Source of the DNA: Chitinophagales bacterium
GTDB lineage: Bacteria; Bacteroidota; Bacteroidia; Chitinophagales; Chitinophagaceae
DNA length: 64,000 nt
Assembly (NCBI GenBank): GCA_021323755.1
Contig: JAJPKJ010000064.1
Span: 1-64,000, forward strand
Direction: 5' to 3'
The translations under genes and the position numbers were made by a program. Numbering within the stretch: position 1 is the first letter of the stretch; each line of letters opens with the position of its first letter. This document shows positions 22,389 through 31,926 of the stretch, in pieces. The notes under the pieces were generated by a model, which ran no database searches, was not told the origin of the DNA, and saw only the letters and a list, made by a program, of their open reading frames with translations.

Positions 22389-23600
22389 TTACTCGTAAGT
22401 TTTATTCTTTCTTAACCATCTGAATCCAAAGGAAGCTGAAATACAGACTCCTGCTGCCACCCACCACAACGCTCGAAAGTTGAAATGCTCTGCAATTTGT
22501 GCACCTCCTGATGGACCCAATACCTGCGCAGTGGACCAGGCAATGGTATATAAACCGGCATATTGACCGCGATTGTTTGGTGATGTTCGCGAAATCCAAA
22601 ATGAATTCATAAATGGCATCGAAAGCATTTCACCAATGGTAACGATGATCATACAAATTACTGCCATTGCCGCCGTCGCGGGCAATACATTCAATAATAG
22701 ATAAGAAATGCCAACCACTAAAATTCCATTGCTTATGTAAAAGAGATTTTCTTTTCTTCCCTCCATTTTAAAAACGATCACCATTTCTATTAGCGCAATG
22801 AGTATTCCATTCAATGCCATTAATAAACCGATAAAAAACTCATTGAGGTGTCGGAATTGCTTGTAATAAACAGGAAGTGTTGTGAACAATTGAAAAAAAC
22901 ACATCGCAAACAAAATCGTAAATGCTATAAAGAACAGGTAGCCATAATCGTTATATGCCGATCTGACTATTTTATTCTTGTCATGCTTTTTTTGATGTGT
23001 GGCTTCATTGTTTGTTGGCGATAAAAAATAGCGGAGCAGAAAAGCAGCCAACAAATTTGTTCCACCATCGACCCAGAATAACAAGTGATAATTTATTGAT
23101 GCAAGGATCCCGCCAATGGCGCCACCAACTGCCCAACCCAAATTAATGGCAAGTCTGTTGAGAGAATAGGAACGTGTTCTGTTTTCTTCTTTGCTATAAT
23201 GGGCGATGGCGGTCGAATTTGCCGGTCGAAAAGCTTCGTTGACGAGACTTAAAATGAAAGTGAACAAACAGATGAGCGGGAAACTTTTCATTTGACCCAA
23301 TACGATGAACATGATTCCGCCGCCGGTTAATGTGATCAATTGTACCGGATAGAACCCTAGTCTATCCGTAAGCCTTCCCCCAAAAAAACCGCCGCAAACT
23401 GCGCCCAGCCCAAACAGACCCATTACTAAGCCGGCCTCCCCAATGCTATAACCCATGGAAGGCTGGGTGAGATAGATGGTCATAAAAGGTATAACCATCG
23501 TTCCGCTTCTATTCACCAGCATTACAAAAGATAGTAACCAGGTTGAACGTGATAATCCACTATATGCATTTCGATATAAAGAGTAAGCGCGGGTCAGCAT
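22389..23600 (-). CDS. MFS transporter
   Basis: 403 residues with about 12 hydrophobic helices. The signature between helices 2 and 3 is GGFFGGRLTDRLGFYP, a canonical MFS GxxxDRxG loop. Resembles drug/sugar-type efflux members; the substrate is unknown. A TAAATTTG promoter element ends 8 bases before the ATG. Confidence 0.9.
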   Translation of the reverse strand: MLTRAYSLYRNAYSGLSRSTWLLSFVMLVNRSGTMVIPFMTIYLTQPSMGYSIGEAGLVMGLFGLGAVCGGFFGGRLTDRLGFYPVQLITLTGGGIMFIVLGQMKSFPLICLFTFILSLVNEAFRPANSTAIAHYSKEENRTRSYSLNRLAINLGWAVGGAIGGILASINYHLLFWVDGGTNLLAAFLLRYFLSPTNNEATHQKKHDKNKIVRSAYNDYGYLFFIAFTILFAMCFFQLFTTLPVYYKQFRHLNEFFIGLLMALNGILIALIEMVIVFKMEGRKENLFYISNGILVVGISYLLLNVLPATAAMAVICMIIVTIGEMLSMPFMNSFWISRTSPNNRGQYAGLYTIAWSTAQVLGPSGGAQIAEHFNFRALWWVAAGVCISASFGFRWLRKNKTYE

Positions 23601-23608
23601 TGTTCCCG

Positions 23609-23616
23609 CAAATTTA
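23609..23616 (-). promoter_or_regulatory. -7 promoter element (TAAATTTG) of the MFS operon
   Basis: An exact TAnnTTTG match, so close to the ATG at 23600 that the leader must be only a few bases. Confidence 0.45.
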
Positions 23617-23679
23617 CAAAGAAAGAAAATTCAAGTCGCAGGTTTCTGAAGACCGCTAACTGGCAACTGCTAAACGATA

Positions 23680-24351
23680 CTATTTACCGCCAAAAACTTT
23701 TTTCAAGAGATCTGTTGCTTGTGCTGCCGGATTTTTCCGGATATTTTTTTCTTCAACAGCAACATAAAAGAAAATGCCTTCGATCGCTTTTTGAGTTGCG
23801 TAAGATGTGAGATCTGGGTTTATTTTTTTTACGAACGGGATTTTGTTGTATGTATCAAAAATGTCTTTCCAGTATTTTGTTGCATCTGTTTTTTTAAGCG
23901 ATGCATCAACAATTGGTTTAAATGCAACGGTTAATTGCGGAGTGGTTGTCTTTTTAAGATAAGAAGTAGCTGCGGTATCCGGTCCACGAAGAATTCCGAC
24001 TGCATCTCCGATACCCATACTCGTTATTGATTTAATAAAAATGGGCGCCGCCGATTTAGAGGCATCTTCTGCAGCACGGTTCATGCTTAGAATAGCATTG
24101 TCGCACATTTGCCCCATTCCCATACCGCGTAATGTCTTCTCTACTTTTTGTGCTTCCGGGGGTAACAAAATTTTTACTGCAGCATCTTTAAAAAAGCCAT
24201 CGACAGCAGAAAGTTTGTCGGCACTTTTTTGAGCGCCGATTTTCAAAGCGTCTTTCAAACCGTTCGCAATTTCGTCGTTACCTAAATTAATTTGCGCATA
24301 AGAAAACACCAGTGAACAAAAAGCCAGAGATAAACAAAGAATTTTTTTCAT
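23680..24351 (-). CDS. DUF4197-family secreted protein
   Basis: 223 residues with a signal peptide (MKKILCLSLAFCSLVFSYAQ). The mature protein is all-helical with family features (EIANGLKDALKIGAQKSADK, VKILLPPEAQKVEKTLRGMG, GDAVGILRGPDTAAT). DUF4197 proteins are envelope proteins of unknown function, and the length is typical. It is a single gene with its own promoter element at 24375-24382. Confidence 0.88.
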   Translation of the reverse strand: MKKILCLSLAFCSLVFSYAQINLGNDEIANGLKDALKIGAQKSADKLSAVDGFFKDAAVKILLPPEAQKVEKTLRGMGMGQMCDNAILSMNRAAEDASKSAAPIFIKSITSMGIGDAVGILRGPDTAATSYLKKTTTPQLTVAFKPIVDASLKKTDATKYWKDIFDTYNKIPFVKKINPDLTSYATQKAIEGIFFYVAVEEKNIRKNPAAQATDLLKKVFGGK

Positions 24352-24374
24352 AGTTACATTTTTAAATTAACGTG

Positions 24375-24382
24375 CAAATTTA
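24375..24382 (-). promoter_or_regulatory. -7 promoter element (TAAATTTG) of the DUF4197 gene
   Basis: An exact TAnnTTTG match on the minus strand, 24 bases before the start codon. Confidence 0.45.
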
Positions 24383-24493
24383 AAACAAATTGTTAAGCGG
24401 ATTTAGGTATTAATTAATATTTAAGATTTAATAGTCGACAGTTGTCTGTGCCTCAGGATCTTTATAATCCCATAGGTTCATATTTCTCCTCTT

Positions 24494-24934
24494 TCATTTT
24501 TCCACCCATTCAAATTCTTCAGCTTTTGGCATTTTATCAAAGACACTTGCAATTTGTTCAGGTGGAATGGCGAGTTTTCTTTCAATAGTATTCAACCATG
24601 CCCCGTCAATATTAATGATCGCAGACAATGTGGTTTCATTTTTATAAATCTGATGACGCATACTCCATCTTGAAAAGTCTCTTCTCGATTTTATCACCTG
24701 CACATCAATGGATATATTATCTCCCATTTTTATTTCTCTTTTAAAAATACCTTCTTCGCGAAAAATTATGGGACCAAAATGTAAGGCTTGCATGATAGCA
24801 GTTGTTAACCCATGTTCTTCTAAATAACTTAAACGGCAATAAGCTCCATAGTCATAATATACAGAGTGTCGTAAATGAAAATTAGGATCAAGATCTGCCC
24901 AACGAACTTCAGGATGTTTAATATATTGCTCCAC
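24494..24934 (-). CDS. Acyl-CoA thioesterase, hotdog fold (YbgC/FadM-like)
   Basis: 146 residues with the 4HBT layout: RWADLDPNFHLRHSVYYDYG contains the Asp-x-x-x-x-x-x motif of the active site, followed by the central helix and FKREIKMGDNISIDVQVIKS. It hydrolyses acyl-CoA esters; chain preference is unknown. Cytoplasmic and monocistronic. Confidence 0.8.
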   Translation of the reverse strand: MEQYIKHPEVRWADLDPNFHLRHSVYYDYGAYCRLSYLEEHGLTTAIMQALHFGPIIFREEGIFKREIKMGDNISIDVQVIKSRRDFSRWSMRHQIYKNETTLSAIINIDGAWLNTIERKLAIPPEQIASVFDKMPKAEEFEWVEK

Positions 24935-25009
24935 GAGAATTTGATTTTAAAAAGGCTAAAGTTATTGGATAAAAAATATTTTATGTAACTTTCTGAAAGA
25001 ATAAAATGA

Positions 25010-25348
25010 ATGCCTAGAAAATTGCTCACCATATTTTGCATGCTGCTAATGATGCTATTTCATTATGGTAGAATGATAAATTACTGGAGTTGTGAGTTGA
25101 TCCACATTAATAATAATACTGACACGACCTGCGATTGTGAGAAACAATCTAAAGATGCTGCAAACGATACGCAACAATCCTCTTCGCAAAAATGGGTAAA
25201 AGAGAGATCGGAAGATTTGTTTTCCGACAAGAAATATTTTTCCATCGCTTTATTGTTTTCGGAAGTAAAAGATCCGATCAGCATTAATAAATCAATTGGT
25301 TTGTCTTCAGGTTTTAATTCTTCCGTTTTTCAACCTCCGCGTTGCTGA
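25010..25348 (+). CDS. Small exported protein of unknown function, 112 residues
   Basis: The N-terminus is hydrophobic (LLTIFCMLLMMLFHYGRM), probably a signal peptide or membrane anchor. A CELIHINNNTDTTCDCEK region follows with three Cys, then a polar part rich in Ser, Asp and Lys. No family is recognised with confidence. It precedes the thioredoxin-like lipoprotein gene by 117 bp on the same strand. Confidence 0.5.
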   Translation: MPRKLLTIFCMLLMMLFHYGRMINYWSCELIHINNNTDTTCDCEKQSKDAANDTQQSSSQKWVKERSEDLFSDKKYFSIALLFSEVKDPISINKSIGLSSGFNSSVFQPPRC

Positions 25349-25465
25349 TCAACATATTCATCATCCGTTCTGAAATTTATTTCGGACAATTAACTTTTCT
25401 GGTTCCAGGATAAGCCTTGCTGCATGCGAGGCGATCTGCATTTATTTATCACTAAAAATCAATTT

Positions 25466-26368
25466 ATGAAATTCTTATTATCATATTTCATCGGTATTAT
25501 TTTTATCGTTTCTGATTTTGGATGTCAACCAAAGCTATTCCCGCATACTGCATTTAATAAAGAGTCAACTGACAGTCGTGGAAATTTGATGCTATTAGGT
25601 CAATGCAAACGAGAACGATTACAGCAAAAACCATTCAGCGATTGGTTCATAAAAAATTACAATGATTATGTTGTTGACTCATCAACCGCTGATAAATTGA
25701 GACCCATGATGCAGGGAAAACATTTTGTTATATTCATGGGAACATGGTGTGGAGATAGTAAGAGAGAAGTGCCACGCATGTTTAAGATATTTGATTATTG
25801 CGGTATAAAATCTTCCCAAGTAGATTTAATAATGCTCGACAATCGAGATTCTGCGTACAAACAAAGTCCGGATCATGAAGAACGCGGTTTCAATATTCAT
25901 CGCGTTCCCGATTTGATCGTCTTCAATGATAAAAAAGAAATAAAAAGGGTCGTGGAATCCCCGGTTGTTTCAATTGAAAAGGATTTATATGCAATTATTA
26001 ACGGTGATATGTACACGCCAAATTATAAAGCAATTTCATTTTTGATTGGCTTGCTTAATAACAAATCAAGCCGGGATTTGGAGAATGATTTACCTGCATT
26101 AACCAATCAAATAAAACCACTGGTCAGCGGACCTGCAGAATTGAATACTTATGGTTATGTGCTAATGGCGGCGAAACAAATGGATAAGGCAAAATGTATT
26201 TTTGATCTGAACACACGGCTTTATCCAGATGATGCAAATGTTTTTGACAGCTTTGGGGAATATTATTTTAAGATCGGCGATAAAGTTCATGCTAAAGAAA
26301 ATTATCAAAAAGTTTTACAACTAAAGCCTGATAATGAAAATGCAAAAAAAATGTTGGGACAACTGTAA
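25466..26368 (+). CDS. Thioredoxin-fold lipoprotein with a C-terminal TPR
   Basis: 300 residues from the ATG at 25466; the upstream in-frame ATG at 25424 would extend in front of a lipoprotein signal (MKFLLSYFIGIIFIVSDFGC). The thioredoxin-like core has GTWCGDSKREVPRMF, so the active-site motif is W-C-G-D-S with one Cys only, a variant of CxxC. Residues 205-295 form TPR-like helices (YGYVLMAAKQMDKAKCIFDL, then GEYYFKIGDKVHAKENY). With one Cys, a role in disulfide reduction is uncertain; a mono-thiol or binding role fits. Confidence 0.8.
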   Translation: MKFLLSYFIGIIFIVSDFGCQPKLFPHTAFNKESTDSRGNLMLLGQCKRERLQQKPFSDWFIKNYNDYVVDSSTADKLRPMMQGKHFVIFMGTWCGDSKREVPRMFKIFDYCGIKSSQVDLIMLDNRDSAYKQSPDHEERGFNIHRVPDLIVFNDKKEIKRVVESPVVSIEKDLYAIINGDMYTPNYKAISFLIGLLNNKSSRDLENDLPALTNQIKPLVSGPAELNTYGYVLMAAKQMDKAKCIFDLNTRLYPDDANVFDSFGEYYFKIGDKVHAKENYQKVLQLKPDNENAKKMLGQL

Positions 26369-26410
26369 TAATAAGTTAGCTCAACAAGCGTTTAGGATAA
26401 GCAATTATCT

Positions 26411-26418
26411 TATTTTTG
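26411..26418 (+). promoter_or_regulatory. -7 promoter element (TATTTTTG) of the FKBP gene
   Basis: An exact TAnnTTTG match 21 bases before the ATG at 26439, inside the region after the TPR lipoprotein stop. Confidence 0.45.
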
Positions 26419-26438
26419 CACTTCAAAAAAAGTTGATA

Positions 26439-27134
26439 ATGAAAAAAGTTCTGGTTTCGATATTGGTAATAACAAACTTGTTCGCCTTTGCCCAGGTTAA
26501 GAAAAAAGCCACTGCTACAAATACCCAACCGATTTTAAAAACGGCGAATGATTCATTGAGTTATGCGCTGGGAATGTCTGCAGGTAATTTCTATAAACAG
26601 CAAGGCATGGCAAATATTAACACGGCTCTTTGCACAAGAGGTATGAATGATGTGGTCAAAAATGCGAAGCCTTTATTTAGTGATCAGCAGGTCAATTCAA
26701 TTATCATGGCTTATGTTCAAAAAGAAAATGCGGCAAAAGCAGCAGATAACAAAAAAGCAGGCGCTGCATTTTTGGAAGCAAATAAGAATAAACCGGGCAT
26801 TATTGCGTTGCCAAGTGGTTTGCAGTATATGGTTTTGAAAGAAGGTACTGGCGCCAAACCAACGGCAACTGATAAAGTAAAATGCAATTATGAAGGTTCG
26901 TTGATAGACGGAACTGTTTTTGAAAGCTCGTATAAAAACGGACAACCCGTTGACTTTACTGTAAATGGTGTGATCCATGGCTGGACTGAAGCTTTACAAT
27001 TGATGCCAGTGGGAAGCAAATGGAGATTGTTCATTCCCTCAGATCTTGCTTATGGAGATCAGCAAGCGAGTCAGTTGATAAAACCAGGTTCAACATTAAT
27101 TTTTGATGTGGAGCTTCTTGAGATTCTTAAGTGA
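26439..27134 (+). CDS. FKBP-type peptidyl-prolyl cis-trans isomerase
   Basis: 231 residues from the ATG at 26439; longer starts would precede the signal peptide MKKVLVSILVITNLFAFAQ. An FKBP_N dimerisation region is seen (SLSYALGMSAGNFYKQQGMA) and then a full FKBP domain (YEGSLIDGTVFESSYKNGQP, GWTEALQLMPVGSKWRLFIP, YGDQQASQLIKPGSTLIFDV). It is exported, so it should aid folding of envelope proteins. Confidence 0.93.
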   Translation: MKKVLVSILVITNLFAFAQVKKKATATNTQPILKTANDSLSYALGMSAGNFYKQQGMANINTALCTRGMNDVVKNAKPLFSDQQVNSIIMAYVQKENAAKAADNKKAGAAFLEANKNKPGIIALPSGLQYMVLKEGTGAKPTATDKVKCNYEGSLIDGTVFESSYKNGQPVDFTVNGVIHGWTEALQLMPVGSKWRLFIPSDLAYGDQQASQLIKPGSTLIFDVELLEILK

Positions 27135-27158
27135 CCATTAATATTGGCTTCGAATAAT

Positions 27159-27188
27159 AAACCCCGGAATTTTTTCGGGGTTTGTTAT
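27159..27188 (+). terminator. Rho-independent terminator of the FKBP gene
   Basis: AAACCCCG and CGGGGTTT form an 8-bp stem with a 9-base loop and a T-rich tail. Confidence 0.75.
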
Positions 27189-27193
27189 TTTTG
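27186..27193 (+). promoter_or_regulatory. -7 promoter element (TATTTTTG) of the HI0933 gene
   Basis: An exact TAnnTTTG match ending 6 bases before the ATG at 27199, overlapping the terminator tail. It implies a nearly leaderless message. Confidence 0.4.
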
Positions 27194-27198
27194 ACAAC

Positions 27199-28428
27199 AT
27201 GCAACAGAAAAAGACATTGATCGTGATTGGCGGCGGAGCAGCTGGATTTTTTTGCGCAGTGAATGCGGCGCGCATGAATGATGGATTGAAAGTTATAATT
27301 GTGGAAAGATCTTCCAAATTATTAAGCAAGGTAAAAGTGAGTGGCGGCGGGCGGTGTAACGTTACGCACGCGTGCTTTGACATTAATGATATGATGAAGC
27401 GATACCCTCGCGGAAATCATTTTGTAAAGAAATCGTTTCATCAATTTTTTACCAGCGATACCATTGAATGGTTTAATGAAAGGGGCGTCGGGCTTAAAGC
27501 TGAAAATGACGGTCGAATGTTTCCCGTCACCAATTCTTCACAAACCATTATTGAATGTCTTATTAAAGAAGCGAATAAATTTGGCGTTGAAATATTAATG
27601 AACAAACAAATTGATAAAGTTGAAAAGCTGAAGGATGTTTTTAATCTCACCACCCACGATTCTAAAATTCTGACCTGCGACTTTCTCTGCATTGCGTCCG
27701 GCGGCTATCCAAAATCATCCATGTTTGAATGGTTGAAAAATCTAGGTCACTCAATAGAAGAACCTGTTCCTTCTTTATTCACCTTTAATTTGCCCGATGA
27801 TCCCATCGTAAAATTGATGGGCGTTTCCCTTGCCGACGCGCGTATAAGAATTCTTGGTTCAAAATTATCAGAGCAAGGTCCGTTATTGATCACGCATTGG
27901 GGATTGAGCGGGCCGGCAGTCCTGCGACTGTCAGCATGGGGAGCCAGGGAACTTGGTATCAATGATTATCATTTTAAGGTTTCAGTAAATTGGGTCCCAG
28001 CATACAATGAAAATCAATTACGTGAATGGTTTCAGGAGCTGAGAATGGATAATGCTTCGCAAAAAATCATTAATAAGAATAATTTTGGAATACCTCAGCG
28101 TTTGTGGGAACATCTGGTCAATCGGGCGGGTATAACGGAAAATATGCGTTGGTCCGATTTGCCCGTAAAACTCCAGCATATGCTGATACAAAATTTAACT
28201 GCACAGCAATTTGAGGTAAAAGGGAAAACAACTTTCAAGGAAGAATTTGTAACCGCCGGTGGAATTAAACTTTCGGAGATAGATGCCAACACGATGCAAA
28301 GCAAAATCATTCCCGATCTGTTCTTCGCTGGCGAAGTAATGGATGTTGATGGAATTACCGGTGGGTTTAATTTTCAACACGCATGGACGAGTGGATTCAT
28401 TGCGGCAAAAACCATTTCAGGAAAATAG
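27199..28428 (+). CDS. HI0933-family flavoprotein (NAD(P)/FAD-dependent oxidoreductase)
   Basis: 409 residues. The FAD-binding GGGAAGFFCAVNAA motif is at the N-terminus, with the family's KVSGGGRCNVTH and the C-terminal GEVMDVDGITGGFNFQHAWT block. The family (YhiN) has a Rossmann FAD domain and no defined substrate. Convergent with the esterase gene, 45 bp apart. Confidence 0.9.
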   Translation: MQQKKTLIVIGGGAAGFFCAVNAARMNDGLKVIIVERSSKLLSKVKVSGGGRCNVTHACFDINDMMKRYPRGNHFVKKSFHQFFTSDTIEWFNERGVGLKAENDGRMFPVTNSSQTIIECLIKEANKFGVEILMNKQIDKVEKLKDVFNLTTHDSKILTCDFLCIASGGYPKSSMFEWLKNLGHSIEEPVPSLFTFNLPDDPIVKLMGVSLADARIRILGSKLSEQGPLLITHWGLSGPAVLRLSAWGARELGINDYHFKVSVNWVPAYNENQLREWFQELRMDNASQKIINKNNFGIPQRLWEHLVNRAGITENMRWSDLPVKLQHMLIQNLTAQQFEVKGKTTFKEEFVTAGGIKLSEIDANTMQSKIIPDLFFAGEVMDVDGITGGFNFQHAWTSGFIAAKTISGK

Positions 28429-28473
28429 ACACAGATCTATACTTTATAAAAAATATCAAACCAATTCTTTCTT

Positions 28474-29346
28474 TTATTCCTTTTTGCTTGCTGGGTATAG
28501 CAGCCTAAACGCATTGAACACTGCCTGGTGCATTATTGTAGCGTGATTTTCCAAAGGCAGATAATCAAAATATATATTCAGGTTCTTTTTGTCAGCAGAC
28601 TTCAATTTATCGGCTAATAAATTCGCATCAACTTCTGCAACATGAGGGAAATCGCTAGGCGCGAGACCTTCTTTTCCAACTCCGATATACACTTCTGTTT
28701 GCCGCATAAAATTTTCTTGCAAAACCTTTGGCGATTGATTTAATAAAGAACCATTATCCCACCAAAGGCTTGGGCTGATGATGATGTATTTATCAAACAA
28801 GGATGGCTTTTTGTAAAGAATTTCTGTCGCGAGGAGTCCGCCCAGTGACTCTCCGATTATTGTTTTTGAAGAAGTGGTTTTATAATGCTGTTCAATAAAA
28901 GGTTGGAGTTCTGTTTCAATGAACGAAATGAAATTTTCAGATTTTCCGGTTGTAGGATATCTTTTTTTATCTGCTTCAATTGTGGTTGGATAAGTGAAGT
29001 CTCTTTTCCTGTCTGTGTTTGCGATTCCGACCACAATTGATTTTGGCATACGATCTATCCAGGGAAAATTATTGAATTGAACAATGCCAGCGACATGAAT
29101 GAAATCTTCATCAGCAGAACCATCTAATAAATAAATAACAGGGTAACTTATCGTATCTTCTTTATTATATCCCTCAGGGACATAAATATTCAGAATTCTT
29201 TTTTCATTGAGAATCTTTGATTGCATTTCGGTGATCACACCAAGAACAAAGGGTTTGGTATTATCCGGTTGATTTTTTTTGTTTGATTGACAAAAAATGT
29301 GAGGAGATAAAATGAAAGTCGCAAAAACGATCGCAATTATTTTCAT
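28474..29346 (-). CDS. Alpha/beta-hydrolase, putative esterase (enterochelin-esterase-like)
   Basis: 290 residues with an N-terminal signal (ending near HIFCQSNKK). The esterase-D/Fes-type layout is seen: YPVIYLLDGS, then the nucleophile motif GESLGGLLA (Ser in GxSxG), an IDRMPKSIVVGIANTDR segment and a C-terminal LENHATIMHQ with the His. Hydrolyses an ester in the periplasm or outside; substrate unknown. 20 bp after the next gene upstream, so likely one operon with it. Confidence 0.85.
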   Translation of the reverse strand: MKIIAIVFATFILSPHIFCQSNKKNQPDNTKPFVLGVITEMQSKILNEKRILNIYVPEGYNKEDTISYPVIYLLDGSADEDFIHVAGIVQFNNFPWIDRMPKSIVVGIANTDRKRDFTYPTTIEADKKRYPTTGKSENFISFIETELQPFIEQHYKTTSSKTIIGESLGGLLATEILYKKPSLFDKYIIISPSLWWDNGSLLNQSPKVLQENFMRQTEVYIGVGKEGLAPSDFPHVAEVDANLLADKLKSADKKNLNIYFDYLPLENHATIMHQAVFNAFRLLYPASKKE

Positions 29347-29366
29347 GAGCCTGATCTATAAATTTT

Positions 29367-29783
29367 TTATTTCTCCTCTTGTTTTTTAAATACGCAAAGA
29401 AAATACAGCGGCTTTCCCTTTGTATCAAATGCTTCAGGATAAACGTCTCCTTTAAGATTGTAACAAATCGTCAGCAAGCCATTTTCCAATTTGTAAATAG
29501 CGGTAAAATGTTTTCCGGTATTCACACCTTCTTTTCCATAAATATCGAGCCTGCCGTCGTCAAATTTAGCAATGCCTTTGTCAACACTTTCAGCAGTAAA
29601 AGTGTAAATGGTGTCGCGGATAACCAATCGCTGAGTGGCAAATGAAGATTCCGGAAGGGCAGCTCCGTTGATTTCCTGCTTTATAGGAGCCCAAGTCCCG
29701 TTCAATAGATTTTCCGGAATGGTACTTTTTGGATCAACCAACGAGGCGCAGATGCAAAATAGGAGTGTAGTTAGAAGTCGCAT
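29367..29783 (-). CDS. TIGR03067-like secreted protein
   Basis: 138 residues with a signal peptide. LLNGTWAPIKQEINGAALPE and LYFLCVFKKQ match the lipocalin-like TIGR03067 pattern (G-x-W near the N-terminus and a final beta strand). Function unknown. First gene of a likely two-gene operon with the esterase. Confidence 0.7.
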   Translation of the reverse strand: MRLLTTLLFCICASLVDPKSTIPENLLNGTWAPIKQEINGAALPESSFATQRLVIRDTIYTFTAESVDKGIAKFDDGRLDIYGKEGVNTGKHFTAIYKLENGLLTICYNLKGDVYPEAFDTKGKPLYFLCVFKKQEEK

Positions 29784-29932
29784 AATGTTTGAAATTTTCG
29801 AAAGAAAGTTATGATTTACTGCTGTAATATTCTTAAAAAATCTAAACTTAGACCGGATTCCGGGTCGAATTCAGGCTCGAAACCGGCTAGAAATAAGCCT
29901 TCAAAAAACCTAAAAAATCACCTTGTTTTTAT

Positions 29933-29940
29933 TATCTTTG
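29933..29940 (+). promoter_or_regulatory. -7 promoter element (TATCTTTG) of rpsA
   Basis: An exact TAnnTTTG match 36 bases before the rpsA start. A CCCGAA/TTCGGG inverted repeat follows in the leader (from about 29946 to 29966). Confidence 0.5.
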
Positions 29941-29975
29941 CAACCCCGAATTAAAACCTTCGGGATTTTAAATTT

Positions 29976-31907
29976 ATGTCTGAAAACAATATTATTAACG
30001 CGCCTGCCGGACAGGCTGGCGAAAACGCTGAGGCACAGGAACCAACTGCAGTAGCTGCAGAGGTTACAGCGACAACAAATGAACCTGCGCAAACGGTGGT
30101 TGAGCAACCGCAAACTGCTCATGACGATTTTGACTGGAGCATTGACAAACGCAATGTTGCCGCTTACAAAAAAGACGAAAAAGAAAAGTATGACAAAGTG
30201 TACGAAAACACTTTTGTTACGATCACCGACGGCGAACTTATTAAAGGTTCTGTTGTGGGAATGACAAAAACGGATGTTGTGGTTAATATCGGTTTTAAAA
30301 GTGATGGCTTGGTTTCTCTGAATGAGTTTCGCGATTTACAGGGAATGAAGATCGGGGATGAGGTTGAGGTGATGGTTGTTGAAAAAGAAGACCGCGAAGG
30401 TCATCTTCATCTCAGCCGCAAACAAGCGCGCATTACGCGTGCATGGGAAAGAATTGTTGAAGTTCATAAGACAGGCGAGGTGGTCACCGGTATTGTTACC
30501 AGCAAAACAAAAGGAGGATTGATCGTTGATGTGTTTGGCATGGAAACATTCTTGCCCGGTTCTCAAATTGATGTAAAACCGGTAACGGATTATGATCAGT
30601 TTGTTGGAAAAACAATGGAATTCAAGGTGGTGAAAATTAATGAAGCCATTAAGAATGCTGTTGTTTCTCACAAAGCGCTTATTGAAAGTGATATCGAAGC
30701 ACAACGTGCAGAGATAATGAGCAAACTGGAAAAAGGTCAGGTGCTTGAAGGAACAATCAAGAATATTACCGATTTCGGTGCATTCATGGATCTTGGTGGA
30801 TTGGACGGATTATTATACATCACCGATATCAGCTGGGGTCGCATCAGTCACCCTAGCGAAGTATTGAAACTGGATCAAAAATTACAGGTTGTTGTATTGG
30901 ATTTTGACGATGGAAAGAAACGTATCAGTCTCGGTCTAAAACAGCTTACTCCGCATCCTTGGGATGTTCTTTCAGAAAATATAAAAGAAGGTGAAATTGT
31001 CAAAGGCAAGGTGGTGAATATTGAAGATTATGGTGCTTTCTTGGAAATATTGCCTGGCGTGGAAGGCTTGGTTCACGTTAGTGAAATAACCTGGGCGAAT
31101 ACACCGATCAACGCAAAAGAATTCTTCAAATTGGGCGATGAGCACAAAGCGAAAATTGTTACGCTTGATAAAGCTGCCCGCAAAATGAGTTTGTCTATTA
31201 AACAACTCAGCGAAGATCCATGGAGCACGATCGAAACAAAATTCCCTGTCGGAAGCAAACATACCGGTTTAGTAAAGAACATTACGCCTTATGGTGTGTT
31301 TGTTGAATTATCTCCTGGCATCGGCGGAATGATTCACATCAGCGATCTGAGCTGGCTTAAACGTTTCAGTCATCCTTCTGAATACACAAAGGTTGGACAG
31401 AACATTGAAGTGATCATTCTCGGCATCGATAAAGAAAATCGCAAATTACAATTAGGTCATAAACAATTGGAAGAAGATCCATGGAATGCGCTTGAGCAAA
31501 CATTTGCTGTGGGCAGCATTCATGAAGGAACCGTAGTTCGTAAGGACGATAAAGGCGCTTTGGTTCAATTGCCTTATGGTTTGGAAGGATTTGCCCCCAA
31601 CCGTCATCTTGCAACAGAAGATGGTAAACAGATAGGCGCTGATGAAACTGCACAGTTTATGGTGATTGAATTTGATCGCAATGAAAAACGCATCGTTCTA
31701 TCTCATACCCGCATCTGGGAACAGGCAAAAGCGGATGAAAAAGAAGCAGCAAGAAAAGAAGAAAGAGCTGATGCTGACAAAACCAGGAAAGCAGTGAAGA
31801 CAATTCAAAGCAAGGTTGAAAAAACCACATTGGGCGATCTGGGAACTTTAGCTGAGATAAAAGAAAAGTTAAAGCAAGAAGAGAAACAAGGTGGCGAACC
31901 TTCATAA
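29976..31907 (+). CDS. rpsA: 30S ribosomal protein S1
   Basis: 643 residues with six S1 RNA-binding repeats after an acidic 60-residue N-terminus. The repeats begin near residues 80, 165, 250, 335, 422 and 510, each with the V-x-G-x-V opening (VLEGTIKNITDFGAFMDLGG is the clearest). S1 binds mRNA and helps initiation. The charged C-terminus (KADEKEAARKEERADADKTR) is an extension. A hairpin in the short leader may serve autoregulation, as S1 represses its own mRNA in other bacteria. Confidence 0.95.
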   Translation: MSENNIINAPAGQAGENAEAQEPTAVAAEVTATTNEPAQTVVEQPQTAHDDFDWSIDKRNVAAYKKDEKEKYDKVYENTFVTITDGELIKGSVVGMTKTDVVVNIGFKSDGLVSLNEFRDLQGMKIGDEVEVMVVEKEDREGHLHLSRKQARITRAWERIVEVHKTGEVVTGIVTSKTKGGLIVDVFGMETFLPGSQIDVKPVTDYDQFVGKTMEFKVVKINEAIKNAVVSHKALIESDIEAQRAEIMSKLEKGQVLEGTIKNITDFGAFMDLGGLDGLLYITDISWGRISHPSEVLKLDQKLQVVVLDFDDGKKRISLGLKQLTPHPWDVLSENIKEGEIVKGKVVNIEDYGAFLEILPGVEGLVHVSEITWANTPINAKEFFKLGDEHKAKIVTLDKAARKMSLSIKQLSEDPWSTIETKFPVGSKHTGLVKNITPYGVFVELSPGIGGMIHISDLSWLKRFSHPSEYTKVGQNIEVIILGIDKENRKLQLGHKQLEEDPWNALEQTFAVGSIHEGTVVRKDDKGALVQLPYGLEGFAPNRHLATEDGKQIGADETAQFMVIEFDRNEKRIVLSHTRIWEQAKADEKEAARKEERADADKTRKAVKTIQSKVEKTTLGDLGTLAEIKEKLKQEEKQGGEPS

Positions 31908-31926
31908 TTAATGCTAAAAAAATCAT

